Assembly (NCBI GenBank): GCA_036497285.1
Contig: DASXJR010000104.1
Coordinates: forward strand, 44,961 to 108,960
From: RYN-133 sp036497285
GTDB lineage: Bacteria; Actinomycetota; Actinomycetes; Mycobacteriales; Jatrophihabitantaceae
Direction of reading: 5' to 3'
DNA length: 64,000 nt
The notes below the pieces were generated by a model that was not told where the DNA came from, did not search any database, and saw only the letters and a list, made by a program, of their open reading frames with translations. Of this stretch, positions 36,218 to 44,449 are shown one piece after another. Each line of letters opens with the position of its first letter. The first letter of the stretch is position 1. The position numbers were made by a program, and so were the translations under genes.

Positions 36218-37852
36218 ATGGCTAACAACATCGCCGATCTTTTCGAGCACGCGGTGGACTACTTCCCGTCCCGCGTGGCGATCGCGTGCGGGGACGACGA
36301 GCGTACGTATGCCGAACTCGAACAGCGGGCCAACCGCCTTGCGCACCACCTCGCGGCGCACGGTGTCGGTACGGGTTCGCATGTCGGTCTGTGCACCCGG
36401 AACAGCGTCGAGGCGATCGAGACGATGCTCGCCGTCTACAAGCTGCGGGCGACGCTCGTGAACGTCAACTACCGCTACACCGCGAGCGAGATCCGCTATG
36501 TGCTCGACAACGGCGACGCGGTGGCGCTCGTGCACGACCGGCGGTACGCGACGCAGGTCGGCGAGGCGCTGCCGGGCGCTCCGCAGGTCAAGCATGTCGT
36601 GGTGATCGACGACGACAGCGACGTTCCGTACACGGGCATCGCCTACGGCGACGCCCTGGCCGAGGGTGAACCCACTCGTGATTTCGAAAAGCGTAGCGGC
36701 GATGACCTCTATGTCATCTACACCGGTGGCACCACCGGCATGCCCAAGGGCGTGATGTGGCGACACGAGGACGTCTGGCGCACGCTCGGCGGTGGGATCA
36801 ACTTCGTCACCGGCGAACCGCTCGAGAACGAGTTCGCCCAAGCCGAATTGGGCAAGGTCACCGGCGGCATGGTGCGGTTGTGCCTGGCCCCGCTCATCCA
36901 CGGCAACGCGCAGTGGGCGGCGCTGATGGCGCTGTTCGGCGGCGACACCGTGGTGCTGCTGCCGCGATTCGACGCGGACGAGGTGTGGCGGGCCGTCCAG
37001 CGTCGCAAGGTGAACGTGATCGTGCTGATCGGCGACGCCATGGCCCGTCCGATGATCGAGGCGTTCGCAAAGGCCGACTACGACGCGTCCAGCGTCTACG
37101 CCGTGTCCAGCAGCGCCGCGCTCTTCTCGCCGAGCGTGAAGAACCAGTACCTCGAACTGCTGCCCAACGCGGTGATCACCGATTCGATCGGGTCGTCCGA
37201 GACCGGCTTCATGGGCATGGGAATGGTGACCAAGGACGGCGGGCACGGTGCCGGCGGCCCGCGGGTCAAGCCCAGCGACGCCTGCATCATCGTCGACGAG
37301 TTCGGAGCGGCTGTCCCGCGCGACTCGGATCAGGTCGGCCGACTCGCACGCGGCGGAAACATCCCGCTCGGCTACTACAAGGACCCGGACAAGACCGCCG
37401 CTCTGTTCGTCGAGGTCGACGGCAAGCGCTACACGGTGCCGGGCGATTTCGCGAGGTACGAGACCGACGGCACCATCACGCTGCTCGGGCGCGGCAACTC
37501 GTGCGTCAACACGGGCGGCGAGAAGGTGTTCCCCGAAGAGGTCGAAAGCGTGCTGATGTCGCACCCCGACGTGTTCGACGTACTCGTGTTCGGTCTCCCC
37601 GACGAGCGGCTCGGCCAGCAGCTCGCCGCGGTCGTGCAAGCGCGCGACGGAGTCACACCGGGCTACGACGACCTCGTCGAGCACACCCGCGCGCAACTGG
37701 CCGGCTACAAGGTGCCCCGCAACATCTGGCTCGTCGACCAGGTGCAGCGTCTTGCCACCGCCAAAGCCGACTACGGCTGGGCCCGTCAGTACGCGACCGA
37801 TCACCCGGAGGATGCTCTGTGCGCACCCCGATCTGCGACCAGTTCGGCATAG
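36218..37852 (+). CDS. fadD19: FadD19, steroid C26-acid CoA ligase
   Basis: A 544-residue ANL-family ligase (Rv3515c is 548 aa): MANNIADLFEHAVDYFPSRV, VIYTGGTTGMPKGVMWRHED (P-loop), IGSSETGFMGMGM, RGNSCVNTGGEKVFPEEVES and the C-terminal LATAKADYGW with the catalytic Lys region. FadD19 activates the C26 carboxylate made by CYP125 and is required for C24-branched sterols in Rhodococcus. The end overlaps the next gene by 34 bases. KstR control is likely. Confidence 0.93.
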   Translation: MANNIADLFEHAVDYFPSRVAIACGDDERTYAELEQRANRLAHHLAAHGVGTGSHVGLCTRNSVEAIETMLAVYKLRATLVNVNYRYTASEIRYVLDNGDAVALVHDRRYATQVGEALPGAPQVKHVVVIDDDSDVPYTGIAYGDALAEGEPTRDFEKRSGDDLYVIYTGGTTGMPKGVMWRHEDVWRTLGGGINFVTGEPLENEFAQAELGKVTGGMVRLCLAPLIHGNAQWAALMALFGGDTVVLLPRFDADEVWRAVQRRKVNVIVLIGDAMARPMIEAFAKADYDASSVYAVSSSAALFSPSVKNQYLELLPNAVITDSIGSSETGFMGMGMVTKDGGHGAGGPRVKPSDACIIVDEFGAAVPRDSDQVGRLARGGNIPLGYYKDPDKTAALFVEVDGKRYTVPGDFARYETDGTITLLGRGNSCVNTGGEKVFPEEVESVLMSHPDVFDVLVFGLPDERLGQQLAAVVQARDGVTPGYDDLVEHTRAQLAGYKVPRNIWLVDQVQRLATAKADYGWARQYATDHPEDALCAPRSATSSA

Positions 37853-38922
37853 CCCACCCGATCTTCGGCTTCACCCCGTCCGAGCATGTCGCCGCGGCGA
37901 TCAGCCGCGCCGGCGGACTCGGTGTGCTCGGTTGCGTGCGGTTCAACGAGGCCGAGGAACTCGACGCCGTGCTCACCTGGATGGACGAGAACACCGAAGG
38001 CAAGCCGTACGGCGTCGACATCGTGATGCCGGCCAAGGTGCCCACCGAGGGCAGGGCGAGCGACCTGTCCCAATTCATCCCGGACGGGCACAAGGCCTTC
38101 GTCGCCGAGGCCTTGCGCAAGCTGGGCGTGCCACCACTCCCGGACGACGACGACCCACAGCAGAGCGGCGTGCTCGGCTGGCTGCACTCGGTCGCTCGCT
38201 CGCACGTGGACGTGGCCCTGCGGCACCCGATCCGGTTGATCGCAAATGCGCTCGGCTCGCCGCCGACGGATGTCATCGACGAGGCCCACGCCGCGGGCGT
38301 CCCGGTCGCGGCCCTGGCCGGCAAGGCGAAGCACGCGCGCTCGCACGTCGACAACGGTGTGGACATCGTCATCGCGCAGGGCACCGAGGCCGGCGGGCAC
38401 ACCGGCGAGATCGCCACCATGGTGCTGGTCCCGGAGATCGTCGACGCGGTCGGCGACGACGCGTACGTGCTGGGCGCGGGCGGCATCGGCTCGGGACGGC
38501 AGATCGCTGCCGCGCTGGCACTCGGCGCGGGCGGGGTGTGGATGGGCTCGTACTGGCTGACCACCTCGGAGTACACCCTCGGCGCGGGCGACACGATGAA
38601 GCAGGCACTGGTCGCGGCCGAGTCGGACCAGACCGTACGCTCGCGGATCTACAGCGGCAAACCGGCACGACTGTTGAAGTCCCGGTGGACGGACGCCTGG
38701 AGCGAGGACAACGCGCCCGCGCCACTGCCGATGCCCCTGCAGAACCTCCTGGTCGGCGAGGCGCACCAACGGATCATGCGGGCGGGCGACCCGTCCGTCG
38801 TCGCGATGCCGGTGGGCCAGATCGTAGGTCGCATGAACGCGGTGCGTTCGGTCGCGGACCTGATCGAGGAATTGGTGACCGAGTTCGACCAGACAATGGG
38901 TCGCCTCGACAAGTACCGCTGA
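37819..38922 (+). CDS. Nitronate monooxygenase-family flavoprotein
   Basis: A 367-residue TIM-barrel flavoprotein: FGIAHPIFGFTPSEHVAAAI, GVDIVIAQGTEAGGHTGEIA, YVLGAGGIGSGRQIAAALAL, and LGAGGVWMGSYWLTTSEYTL. The GTG at 37819 has GGAGG eight bases upstream and lies inside the fadD19 gene, so the two are coupled. It is a remote relative of IpdC with an extra insertion after the first strand. It may act as an enoyl reductase or oxidase on a sterol CoA ester; that is inference. Confidence 0.85.
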   Translation: MRTPICDQFGIAHPIFGFTPSEHVAAAISRAGGLGVLGCVRFNEAEELDAVLTWMDENTEGKPYGVDIVMPAKVPTEGRASDLSQFIPDGHKAFVAEALRKLGVPPLPDDDDPQQSGVLGWLHSVARSHVDVALRHPIRLIANALGSPPTDVIDEAHAAGVPVAALAGKAKHARSHVDNGVDIVIAQGTEAGGHTGEIATMVLVPEIVDAVGDDAYVLGAGGIGSGRQIAAALALGAGGVWMGSYWLTTSEYTLGAGDTMKQALVAAESDQTVRSRIYSGKPARLLKSRWTDAWSEDNAPAPLPMPLQNLLVGEAHQRIMRAGDPSVVAMPVGQIVGRMNAVRSVADLIEELVTEFDQTMGRLDKYR

Positions 38923-38943
38923 GCGACGTTTGCGGAGCGAACG

Positions 38944-39059
38944 ATGACATCCGCGCCACACGTCTTCGAGCCCGTGCGGCTCGGGCCGATCACTGCAACC
39001 GGTGCATGCCGACCATCTACCGCGGCACGCAATGCCCCGAGATCAAGCAGCGAGCGTGA
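38944..39059 (+). pseudogene. Old-yellow-enzyme remnant: N- and C-terminus joined by deletion
   Basis: ATG 38944 starts MTSAPHVFEPVRLGPIT, the opening of NADH:flavin oxidoreductases (FEPVRLGP). In the next frame the same DNA runs into DHCNRCMPTIYRGTQC, the C-terminal Cys motif of that family, ending at TGA 39057-39059. Some 350 or more residues are missing between, and the junction is out of frame. It overlaps the convergent phoD-like gene by 17 bases. Confidence 0.6.
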
Positions 39060-40674
39060 CGCGCGCGACTTCGTCCATTCGTGCATTGTCCTTGACCGGG
39101 CCGGCCTTGCGGATCACGCCGTACGCCTGACGTCCCTGCGCGACGATTTCGGCCATCTCGTTGCCGAAGAACGGACCGTTCAGCCGGGTCCAGGTGAACG
39201 ACGGAGACGGCACCTTGGCCACCAGGCCGAGCACCAGGTGCAGGGTGCGTTCGACGAACCGGCTCCAGAAGATCCGAAACGCGATCTTCATGACGAACGG
39301 GACGTAGTTGTGCAGCGGCGAACAGGTCAGCTGGTAGACGCGCGAGGTCACCGGTTGGGGGAAATGCACCTCGGCCGAATACGCGTGGTGCACGTCGCCG
39401 GACAGAACGCAGATCGAGGCGGGCGGGTTCGCACGACGGCCGACCGAGGCGATCAGCTCCCCGAGCCGTTCGAAAGACTTGCGGAACGACGCCCAGTGCT
39501 CGAGATCGGCCGCGCGGCGCAGCCACTCACCGAACCGGGCAACGCGCTTGCGTCGCTTGCCGTCGCAGAGCACCTCGTCCCATGCCTCGAGGTCGTGCAG
39601 GGCCTTCCCCAGCAGCCACGGCAAGGACGTGCCGATCAGCAGGTGGTCGTAGTCGCCGTCGGTCTGCTTCTCGATCCAGGCGAACTCGTCGTCACTGACC
39701 ATGCTGCGTTGTCCGTCGGCAAGGATCCGTCCGCACCGTGAGTCGATCATCAGCAGCCGTACGCGGCCGAAATCGCGTCGGTACGACCAGCGGGTGCCCT
39801 TCGCGCCGTCCGCCTCTCGGTCGGCCTGGATCGCGAAGTCGCGCAGCAGCCCGGCGACGTCGGCACCGTGCGTGCGGATCTTCTGGTACAGGTGGTTCTC
39901 GCGCAGCTCGTCGGGGGAGAGGTTCCCGAGGTGCTGGTAGATCCAGTACGTCGACAGGCCGCCGACGATGCGGTCCTGCCACCACGATGTCTTCTGCATG
40001 TCCTCGCGCCACTCGTGCGAGGTGTTCCAGTCGTCGCGCACGTCGTGGTCGTCGAAGATCATCGACGTTCCGATCGTGGACATGATCCAGCGCACGTCCG
40101 GATCGGTCCACGACTCGAGGTAGAGCCAGGTGTACTCCTCGAAGTCGGCGACCTCGGTGCCCGGGCCGTCCTTGGTGACCTCGCGCTTGGCACGGATGCG
40201 GCGCTGCGTCGCCTCCGTCGTCTCGTCGGCGTAGACCTGGTCGCCGAGCATCAGGATGCCGTCGGGCCAGGTGTTCTCGTCCTGGTTGGCGAGCTCGCGC
40301 GCGTAGGCGGCGAGCGAGTCGGCGTCGAAGTGCTTGTCGCCGATCTGCGCCGCCTCGCGGCTGTGTCGGCACGACCCGAAGGCAAGCCGGATCTGCCCGT
40401 CGTTGCCGCCAAGGGTGCGGATGCGCGAGGGCGGGCGGTCGGAGTCGGGCGGCGGCCAGACCACCTCCGCGTCCAGACGAACGTCGTACGGAGTGGCGGT
40501 CGCCGGCGACAACCCTTCGATCGTCACCAGCGCGTAGTGGTGGCCGCCGGCGAGCCAGGTCTGCTCGCGGCAACCCAGGATCTCGACCTCGCACGGGGCG
40601 TCGGTCTCGACGAAGACGGTGGCGTCGGTGGTGCCGACATGGCGCAGGACCGGTCCGATCAGCAGACGAGGCAT
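39043..40674 (-). CDS. PhoD-like metallophosphatase
   Basis: A 543-residue PhoD-like phosphoesterase: LAFGSCRHSREAAQIGDKHF, DGILMLGDQVYADET, MIFDDHDVRDDWNTSHEW (metal ligands), LMIDSRCGRIL and VLSGDVHHAYSAEVHFPQ. An N-terminal Ig-like strand domain (about 1-90) precedes the catalytic domain. No signal peptide is visible, so it is probably cytosolic, unlike Tat-exported PhoD. It interrupts the sterol cluster and is preceded by a palindrome-rich gap. Confidence 0.88.
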   Translation of the reverse strand: MPRLLIGPVLRHVGTTDATVFVETDAPCEVEILGCREQTWLAGGHHYALVTIEGLSPATATPYDVRLDAEVVWPPPDSDRPPSRIRTLGGNDGQIRLAFGSCRHSREAAQIGDKHFDADSLAAYARELANQDENTWPDGILMLGDQVYADETTEATQRRIRAKREVTKDGPGTEVADFEEYTWLYLESWTDPDVRWIMSTIGTSMIFDDHDVRDDWNTSHEWREDMQKTSWWQDRIVGGLSTYWIYQHLGNLSPDELRENHLYQKIRTHGADVAGLLRDFAIQADREADGAKGTRWSYRRDFGRVRLLMIDSRCGRILADGQRSMVSDDEFAWIEKQTDGDYDHLLIGTSLPWLLGKALHDLEAWDEVLCDGKRRKRVARFGEWLRRAADLEHWASFRKSFERLGELIASVGRRANPPASICVLSGDVHHAYSAEVHFPQPVTSRVYQLTCSPLHNYVPFVMKIAFRIFWSRFVERTLHLVLGLVAKVPSPSFTWTRLNGPFFGNEMAEIVAQGRQAYGVIRKAGPVKDNARMDEVARVTLAA

Positions 40675-40710
40675 GCCGGACTGATACCCGCTACCCGCGG
40701 GTAGGCCACC

Positions 40711-40749
40711 GCGAGTGGTCAGTTACTCGGCGCCTAAGCGACCACTCGC
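40711..40749. repeat. Hairpin in the phoD-like/fadE27 gap
   Basis: GCGAGTGGTC (40711-40720) pairs with GACCACTCGC (40740-40749), leaving a 19-base loop. The stem contains the AGTGGTC core shared with the nested repeat at 40778-40847. A transcription end for fadE27 is possible, but there is no T-run. Confidence 0.6.
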
Positions 40750-40777
40750 GATGAGAGGGGAGTCGGTCGCGCTCGCG

Positions 40778-40847
40778 GACAGTGGTCAGTTCGAGCGCAC
40801 AGTGGTCAGTTGCAACTGACCACTGTGCGGCGTAACTAACCACTGTC
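40778..40847. repeat. Nested palindromic repeat, copy A
   Basis: Four copies of an ACAGTGGTYAGTT-like word are arranged forward, forward, reverse, reverse. The inner pair makes a perfect 30-base palindrome (40798-40827; half-site CACAGTGGTCAGTTG). The outer pair is GACAGTGGTCAGTT at 40778 and its near complement ending at 40847. A second copy of the whole arrangement lies at 56557-56624. Both are extragenic. Confidence 0.8.
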
Positions 40848-40863
40848 GGTCAGGGGAGGCAGG

Positions 40864-41934
40864 TCAGGCTGGGATCGCGGCCAGTTCGCTGCCCAAGCGG
40901 CGCAACTGGGCGGTCGCCCCGCCCAGAGTGAACTCGTTGCGCTTGGCCGCGACGAAGTAGCGGTGCACCAGCCCGTCCATGTCGATGCCGGTACCGCCGT
41001 GGACGTGCACGGCGGTGTGCGCCACCCGGTGCCCCGCGTCGGCCGCCCAGAACTTGGCGGTCGCGACTTCTGCCGTGGCCGGCAGGCCGGACGCCACGCG
41101 CCATGCTGCCTCCCAGGTCGTCAACCGCACCGCCTCGACGTCGATGTACGCCTCGGCCAGGCGCTGCCCGACGGCCTGGAAGCTGCCGATCGGCTTGCCG
41201 AACTGCTCGCGCTCGCGGGCATAGGCCGCGGTCAGCTCCAGCGCCCGTTCGAGCACGCCGAGCTGGTGGGCGCACACCCCGACCGTGTATCGCTCGATCA
41301 GCCACGGCAGCACGTCGGAGCCGGCGAGCACGCGGTCGTCGGCAACCCGAACCCCACGCAGATCCAGCGTGGCCTCGGTGTCGCCGTCGACGATCGTCTG
41401 CGCCTCGACCGTCACCCCGTCGTCGGACGGGCGGACGAGGAAGACAGAGGTGCCGTCATCCGTGGCGGCGGGGACCAGGATCGCGTCGGCGATCGTGCCG
41501 TACGGCACCGTGGCCTTCGCGCCGGTGAGCACCCAGCCCGCGCCGGAGCGCTCGGCGCGGGTGGTCGGCAAGTCGGCGCCGTCGGCAGGGTCTTCGGTCA
41601 ACGCGACCGTCGCGAGCAGCGAGCCGTTCACCGCGGCCGAGGCGAGCTCGGGCTGCCCGAACTCAGCGAGCGCACGTGCGGCGACCGCGATCGAGGCGAG
41701 ATACGGGACGGGCGCGACCAGCCGGCCGAGTTCGACCAGCATCGCGGCATCGCCGAGCACCCCGAAATCGGCGCCGAGCACGTCTGCGGCGGCGAGCGCC
41801 ACCCACAACTCCCGGTCGAAACGCACCGGCGCGGCGTCGAGCGCGCGCAACCGCTCGCGGGTGAGGTGGTCGCCCGCGATGCGGCGCACCAGGGCGGCGA
41901 GCTCACGCTCGTCCGGGGGGATCGAGAAGTCCAT
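40864..41934 (-). CDS. fadE27: FadE27-like acyl-CoA dehydrogenase subunit (ChsE5 type)
   Basis: A 356-residue acyl-CoA dehydrogenase homologue: MDFSIPPDERELAALVRRIA, TVPYGTIADAILVPA, AYAREREQFGKPIGSFQAVG and HVHGGTGIDMDGLVHRYFVA. In M. tuberculosis FadE26 (ChsE4) and FadE27 (ChsE5) form an alpha2beta2 enzyme that oxidises the C26-CoA sterol ester. The ATG at 41934 is chosen because FadE27 also begins MDF; a GTG at 41943 overlaps the fadE26 stop. Length is slightly below Rv3505 (373 aa). Confidence 0.92.
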   Translation of the reverse strand: MDFSIPPDERELAALVRRIAGDHLTRERLRALDAAPVRFDRELWVALAAADVLGADFGVLGDAAMLVELGRLVAPVPYLASIAVAARALAEFGQPELASAAVNGSLLATVALTEDPADGADLPTTRAERSGAGWVLTGAKATVPYGTIADAILVPAATDDGTSVFLVRPSDDGVTVEAQTIVDGDTEATLDLRGVRVADDRVLAGSDVLPWLIERYTVGVCAHQLGVLERALELTAAYAREREQFGKPIGSFQAVGQRLAEAYIDVEAVRLTTWEAAWRVASGLPATAEVATAKFWAADAGHRVAHTAVHVHGGTGIDMDGLVHRYFVAAKRNEFTLGGATAQLRRLGSELAAIPA

Positions 41935-41939
41935 CGCCG

Positions 41940-43112
41940 TCACCGCTTCCCGACCGGCAGCCGCAGCCCGGCGGCCGCGATGATGTCGCGCTGCACCTCG
42001 TTCGTGCCGCCGCCGAAGGTGAGGATCAACGACGACCGGGCCATGCGCTCGACGCGGCCGTGCAGCACCGCCGCGGGCGAACCGGCGCGCACGTAACCGT
42101 TGGCGCCGATGACCTCGGTCAGCAACCGGTAGGCCTCGGTGGCGAACTCGGTGCCGAACACCTTGGTGGCGGAGGCGTCGGCCGGGTTCACGCCGTCGCC
42201 CGAGGCGATGCGCCAGTTCATCAACCGCAGGAACTGCGCCCGGGCGTGGACGCGAGACAGGTGCACCTGCACCCACTCCTGGTCGATGACCCGCCGGCCG
42301 TCCGCGAGCTTGGTGTTCTGCCCCCATTCCCGCACCTCCCGCAGCGCGGCCATGATCGGCGCGGCCGAGGTCAGCGCCACGCGCTCGTGGTTGAGCTGGT
42401 TTGTGATCAGCGGCCAGCCGCCGTTCACCTCTCCCACGACCGATGACGCCGGCACCCGAACGGACTCGTAGTAGGTGGCGCTGGTGGTCGGTCCGGACAT
42501 GGTGTGGACGGGCGTCCACGAGAACCCGGGCGCGTTGGTGGGCACCAACAGGATCGACAGCCCTTTGTGCCGCGGGGCCGCCGGATCTGTGCGGCAGGCG
42601 AGCCACACGTAGTCGGCGTACTGGATCAGGCTCGTCCACATCTTCTGGCCGTTGACGATCCATTCGTCGCCGTCGAGCAACGCCCGGGTGCGCAGCGCGG
42701 CCAGGTCGGTGCCGGCTCCGGGTTCGCTGTAGCCGATCGAGAAGTGCAGTTCGCCGGAGGCGATCTTCGGCAGGAAGAACGCCTTCTGTTCCTCGGTGCC
42801 GAACCGCATGATCGTCGGACCGATTGTGTTGATGGTGAGGAACGGGACGGGCGCGCCGGCTATGGCAGCCTCGTCGGTGAAGATCAACTGGTCGAGCATG
42901 GACGCGCCGCGGCCGCCGTACCGCTCCGGCCAACTCAGCGTCAGCCAGCCGTCGGCGCCCATCTGCCGGACCACCTCCTTGTAGACATCGCCGTCGCCGT
43001 AGTCGCCACCGGCGGCGAGCGCGGCGCGGCGCTGGGGAGTCATCAAGGTGGCGAAGTAGGCCCGCAGCTCGCGCCGCAGGTCTTCCTGCTCGGCGCTGTA
43101 ACCGATGAACAA
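41940..43112 (-). CDS. fadE26: FadE26-like acyl-CoA dehydrogenase subunit (ChsE4 type)
   Basis: A 390-residue protein very close to Rv3504 (400 aa): YSAEQEDLRRELRAYFATLM, DQLIFTDEAAIAGAPVPFLT, FSIGYSEPGAGTDLAALRTR, MWTSLIQYADYVWLA and ILTFGGGTNEVQRDIIA. It is the larger partner of the FadE26-FadE27 dehydrogenase. The family N-terminus aligns with a TTG start at 43112 (MFIGYS...), which is unusual but better than any ATG or GTG here. A perfect KstR box lies 17 bases upstream. Confidence 0.93.
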   Translation of the reverse strand: MFIGYSAEQEDLRRELRAYFATLMTPQRRAALAAGGDYGDGDVYKEVVRQMGADGWLTLSWPERYGGRGASMLDQLIFTDEAAIAGAPVPFLTINTIGPTIMRFGTEEQKAFFLPKIASGELHFSIGYSEPGAGTDLAALRTRALLDGDEWIVNGQKMWTSLIQYADYVWLACRTDPAAPRHKGLSILLVPTNAPGFSWTPVHTMSGPTTSATYYESVRVPASSVVGEVNGGWPLITNQLNHERVALTSAAPIMAALREVREWGQNTKLADGRRVIDQEWVQVHLSRVHARAQFLRLMNWRIASGDGVNPADASATKVFGTEFATEAYRLLTEVIGANGYVRAGSPAAVLHGRVERMARSSLILTFGGGTNEVQRDIIAAAGLRLPVGKR

Positions 43113-43129
43113 TCCGCACCGCCATTCAC

Positions 43130-43143
43130 TGGAACACGTTCTA
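43130..43143. promoter_or_regulatory. KstR box, fadE26 side
   Basis: TGGAACACGTTCTA is a full match to TnnAACnnGTTnnA. It lies 17 bases upstream of the fadE26 TTG. Confidence 0.8.
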
Positions 43144-43230
43144 TCCAGCGTATCCGGAGGGACGGCTATGCGTCGAGGCGAGGCAGTAAATGCAGGCTCC
43201 ACAAGCCGAAAGGTCGCGTTTGCATGGAAC

Positions 43231-43244
43231 TAGAACCGGTTCTA
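43231..43244. promoter_or_regulatory. KstR box, fdxD side
   Basis: TAGAACCGGTTCTA is a perfect 14-base palindrome matching the KstR consensus fully. It is the only KstR box upstream of fdxD-hsd4A and the transporter operon. It sits 126 bases before the fdxD ATG, so a long leader (43245-43370) follows. Confidence 0.8.
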
Positions 43245-43370
43245 TAGTCGGTCGAAATTCGATGTCGCGCGCACCGGTCCGGCGACCCCGTCGTTAATCC
43301 CGGCACATGTCCCCGACACGTGTCGGACATCGGGGCGACCGGGTCGCGAAAGTGAGCCGAGAGGACACGC

Positions 43371-43562
43371 ATGCAGATCAAGGTCGACAGGGACCTCTGC
43401 GAGGCCAACGCAGTGTGCTGCGGACTTGCCCCGGACGTGTTCGAACTCGATGACGACGAGATGCTGGTCATCAAGGTCGACGAGGTGCCCGTCGGCGCGC
43501 TCGACCGGGTCGAACAGGCTGCCAGGCGGTGCCCCAAGGGCGCGCTGCAGGTGGCTTCATGA
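43371..43562 (+). CDS. fdxD: FdxD ferredoxin
   Basis: A 63-residue single-cluster ferredoxin, the same length as Rv3503c. Ligands are Cys10, Cys16 and Cys54 (CEANAVCCGLAP and RRCPKGAL), the pattern of the [3Fe-4S] type that serves P450s such as CYP125. GAGAGGA lies upstream of the ATG at 43371. It is the first gene of the long hsd4A/transporter operon, and the hsd4A ATG overlaps its stop. Confidence 0.93.
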   Translation: MQIKVDRDLCEANAVCCGLAPDVFELDDDEMLVIKVDEVPVGALDRVEQAARRCPKGALQVAS

Positions 43563-44449
43563 CCACCGCACGCACCAGCCTCGTAGGCAAGGTCGCGGTG
43601 GTCACCGGCGCCGCAGCCGGGCTCGGCCGTGCCGAGGCGCTCGCGCTGGCCGCGTCAGGTGCCGCGGTCGTCGTCAACGACATCGCGCAGCACTGCGATG
43701 TCGTCGACGAGATCGAGGCGCTCGGCACCAAGGCGCTCTATGTGTCCGGGGACGTCGCGCGGCGCGACACCGCCGACGCGCTCGTGGCGGCTGCCACCGA
43801 GCACTTCGGCGGACTGCACGTGCTCGTCAACAATGCCGGCGTCACCCGCGACCGGATGTTGTTCAACATGAACGACGACGAGTGGGACACCGTGATCGCG
43901 GTGCATCTGCGCGGGCACTTCCTGCTCTCGCGTAATGCCGCCGCGTACTGGCGCGCCCAGGCCAAGACCACCGGTACCCCGGTGTACGGGCGGGTGGTGA
44001 ACACGTCGTCCGAGGCGGGCCTGACCGGTTCGGAGGGGCAACCCAACTATTCGGCGGCCAAGGCCGGGATCACTGCGCTGACTCTGGCGACCGCGCGCGG
44101 CCTGGCGCGCTACGGCGTCACCGCCAACGCCATCTGCCCGCGGGCGCGCACGGCCATGACGGCCGGCGTCTTCGGCGCCGCACCGGCCGAGGGGGGCGAC
44201 CCGCTGTCGGTCGACCACGTGGCGCCGTTCGTCGCCTACCTCGTCTCGCCCGCCGCCGGCTCGATCAGCGGACAGGTGTTCGTCGTACACGGCGGCATGG
44301 TCGCGTTGCTCGCCGCACCGATGCTCGAAGCACGCTTCGACGCCACATCCTGGACGCCCGAGTCGCTCGACTCAGCGCTCGGAGAGTACTTCGCCGAGCG
44401 CGATCCGGGCCGGACGTTCGCAGCCACGGAGGTGCTCTCGCTCGTATGA
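43559..44449 (+). CDS. hsd4A: Hsd4A-like SDR hydroxyacyl-CoA / 17-beta-hydroxysteroid dehydrogenase
   Basis: A 296-residue SDR (Rv3502c is 317 aa): VAVVTGAAAGLGRAEALALA, VLVNNAGVTRDRMLFNMNDD, VVNTSSEAGLTGSEGQPNYS and the Tyr-x3-Lys pair YSAAK. Hsd4A oxidises the C22-hydroxy CoA intermediate and can act on the 17-position of androstanes. The position next to fdxD and divergent from fadE26 matches M. tuberculosis. The stop overlaps the start of the binding-protein gene (ATGA), so it is coupled to the transporter. Confidence 0.92.
   Translation: MTTARTSLVGKVAVVTGAAAGLGRAEALALAASGAAVVVNDIAQHCDVVDEIEALGTKALYVSGDVARRDTADALVAAATEHFGGLHVLVNNAGVTRDRMLFNMNDDEWDTVIAVHLRGHFLLSRNAAAYWRAQAKTTGTPVYGRVVNTSSEAGLTGSEGQPNYSAAKAGITALTLATARGLARYGVTANAICPRARTAMTAGVFGAAPAEGGDPLSVDHVAPFVAYLVSPAAGSISGQVFVVHGGMVALLAAPMLEARFDATSWTPESLDSALGEYFAERDPGRTFAATEVLSLV

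Noticed and set aside
35366..37804. An 812-codon minus-strand open frame through echA19 and antisense to fadD19
   Set aside because: EchA19 accounts for the C-terminal 263 residues; the upstream part mirrors fadD19 and has no family features.
36757..38922. A 721-codon plus-strand frame joining the fadD19 region to the nitronate monooxygenase
   Set aside because: The first half is an out-of-frame reading of fadD19; the true start of the monooxygenase is GTG 37819 with a good ribosome site.
40675..40863. Possible tRNA or structured RNA gene in the palindrome-rich gap
   Set aside because: No cloverleaf or anticodon arm can be drawn, and the pairing is explained by the nested repeat.
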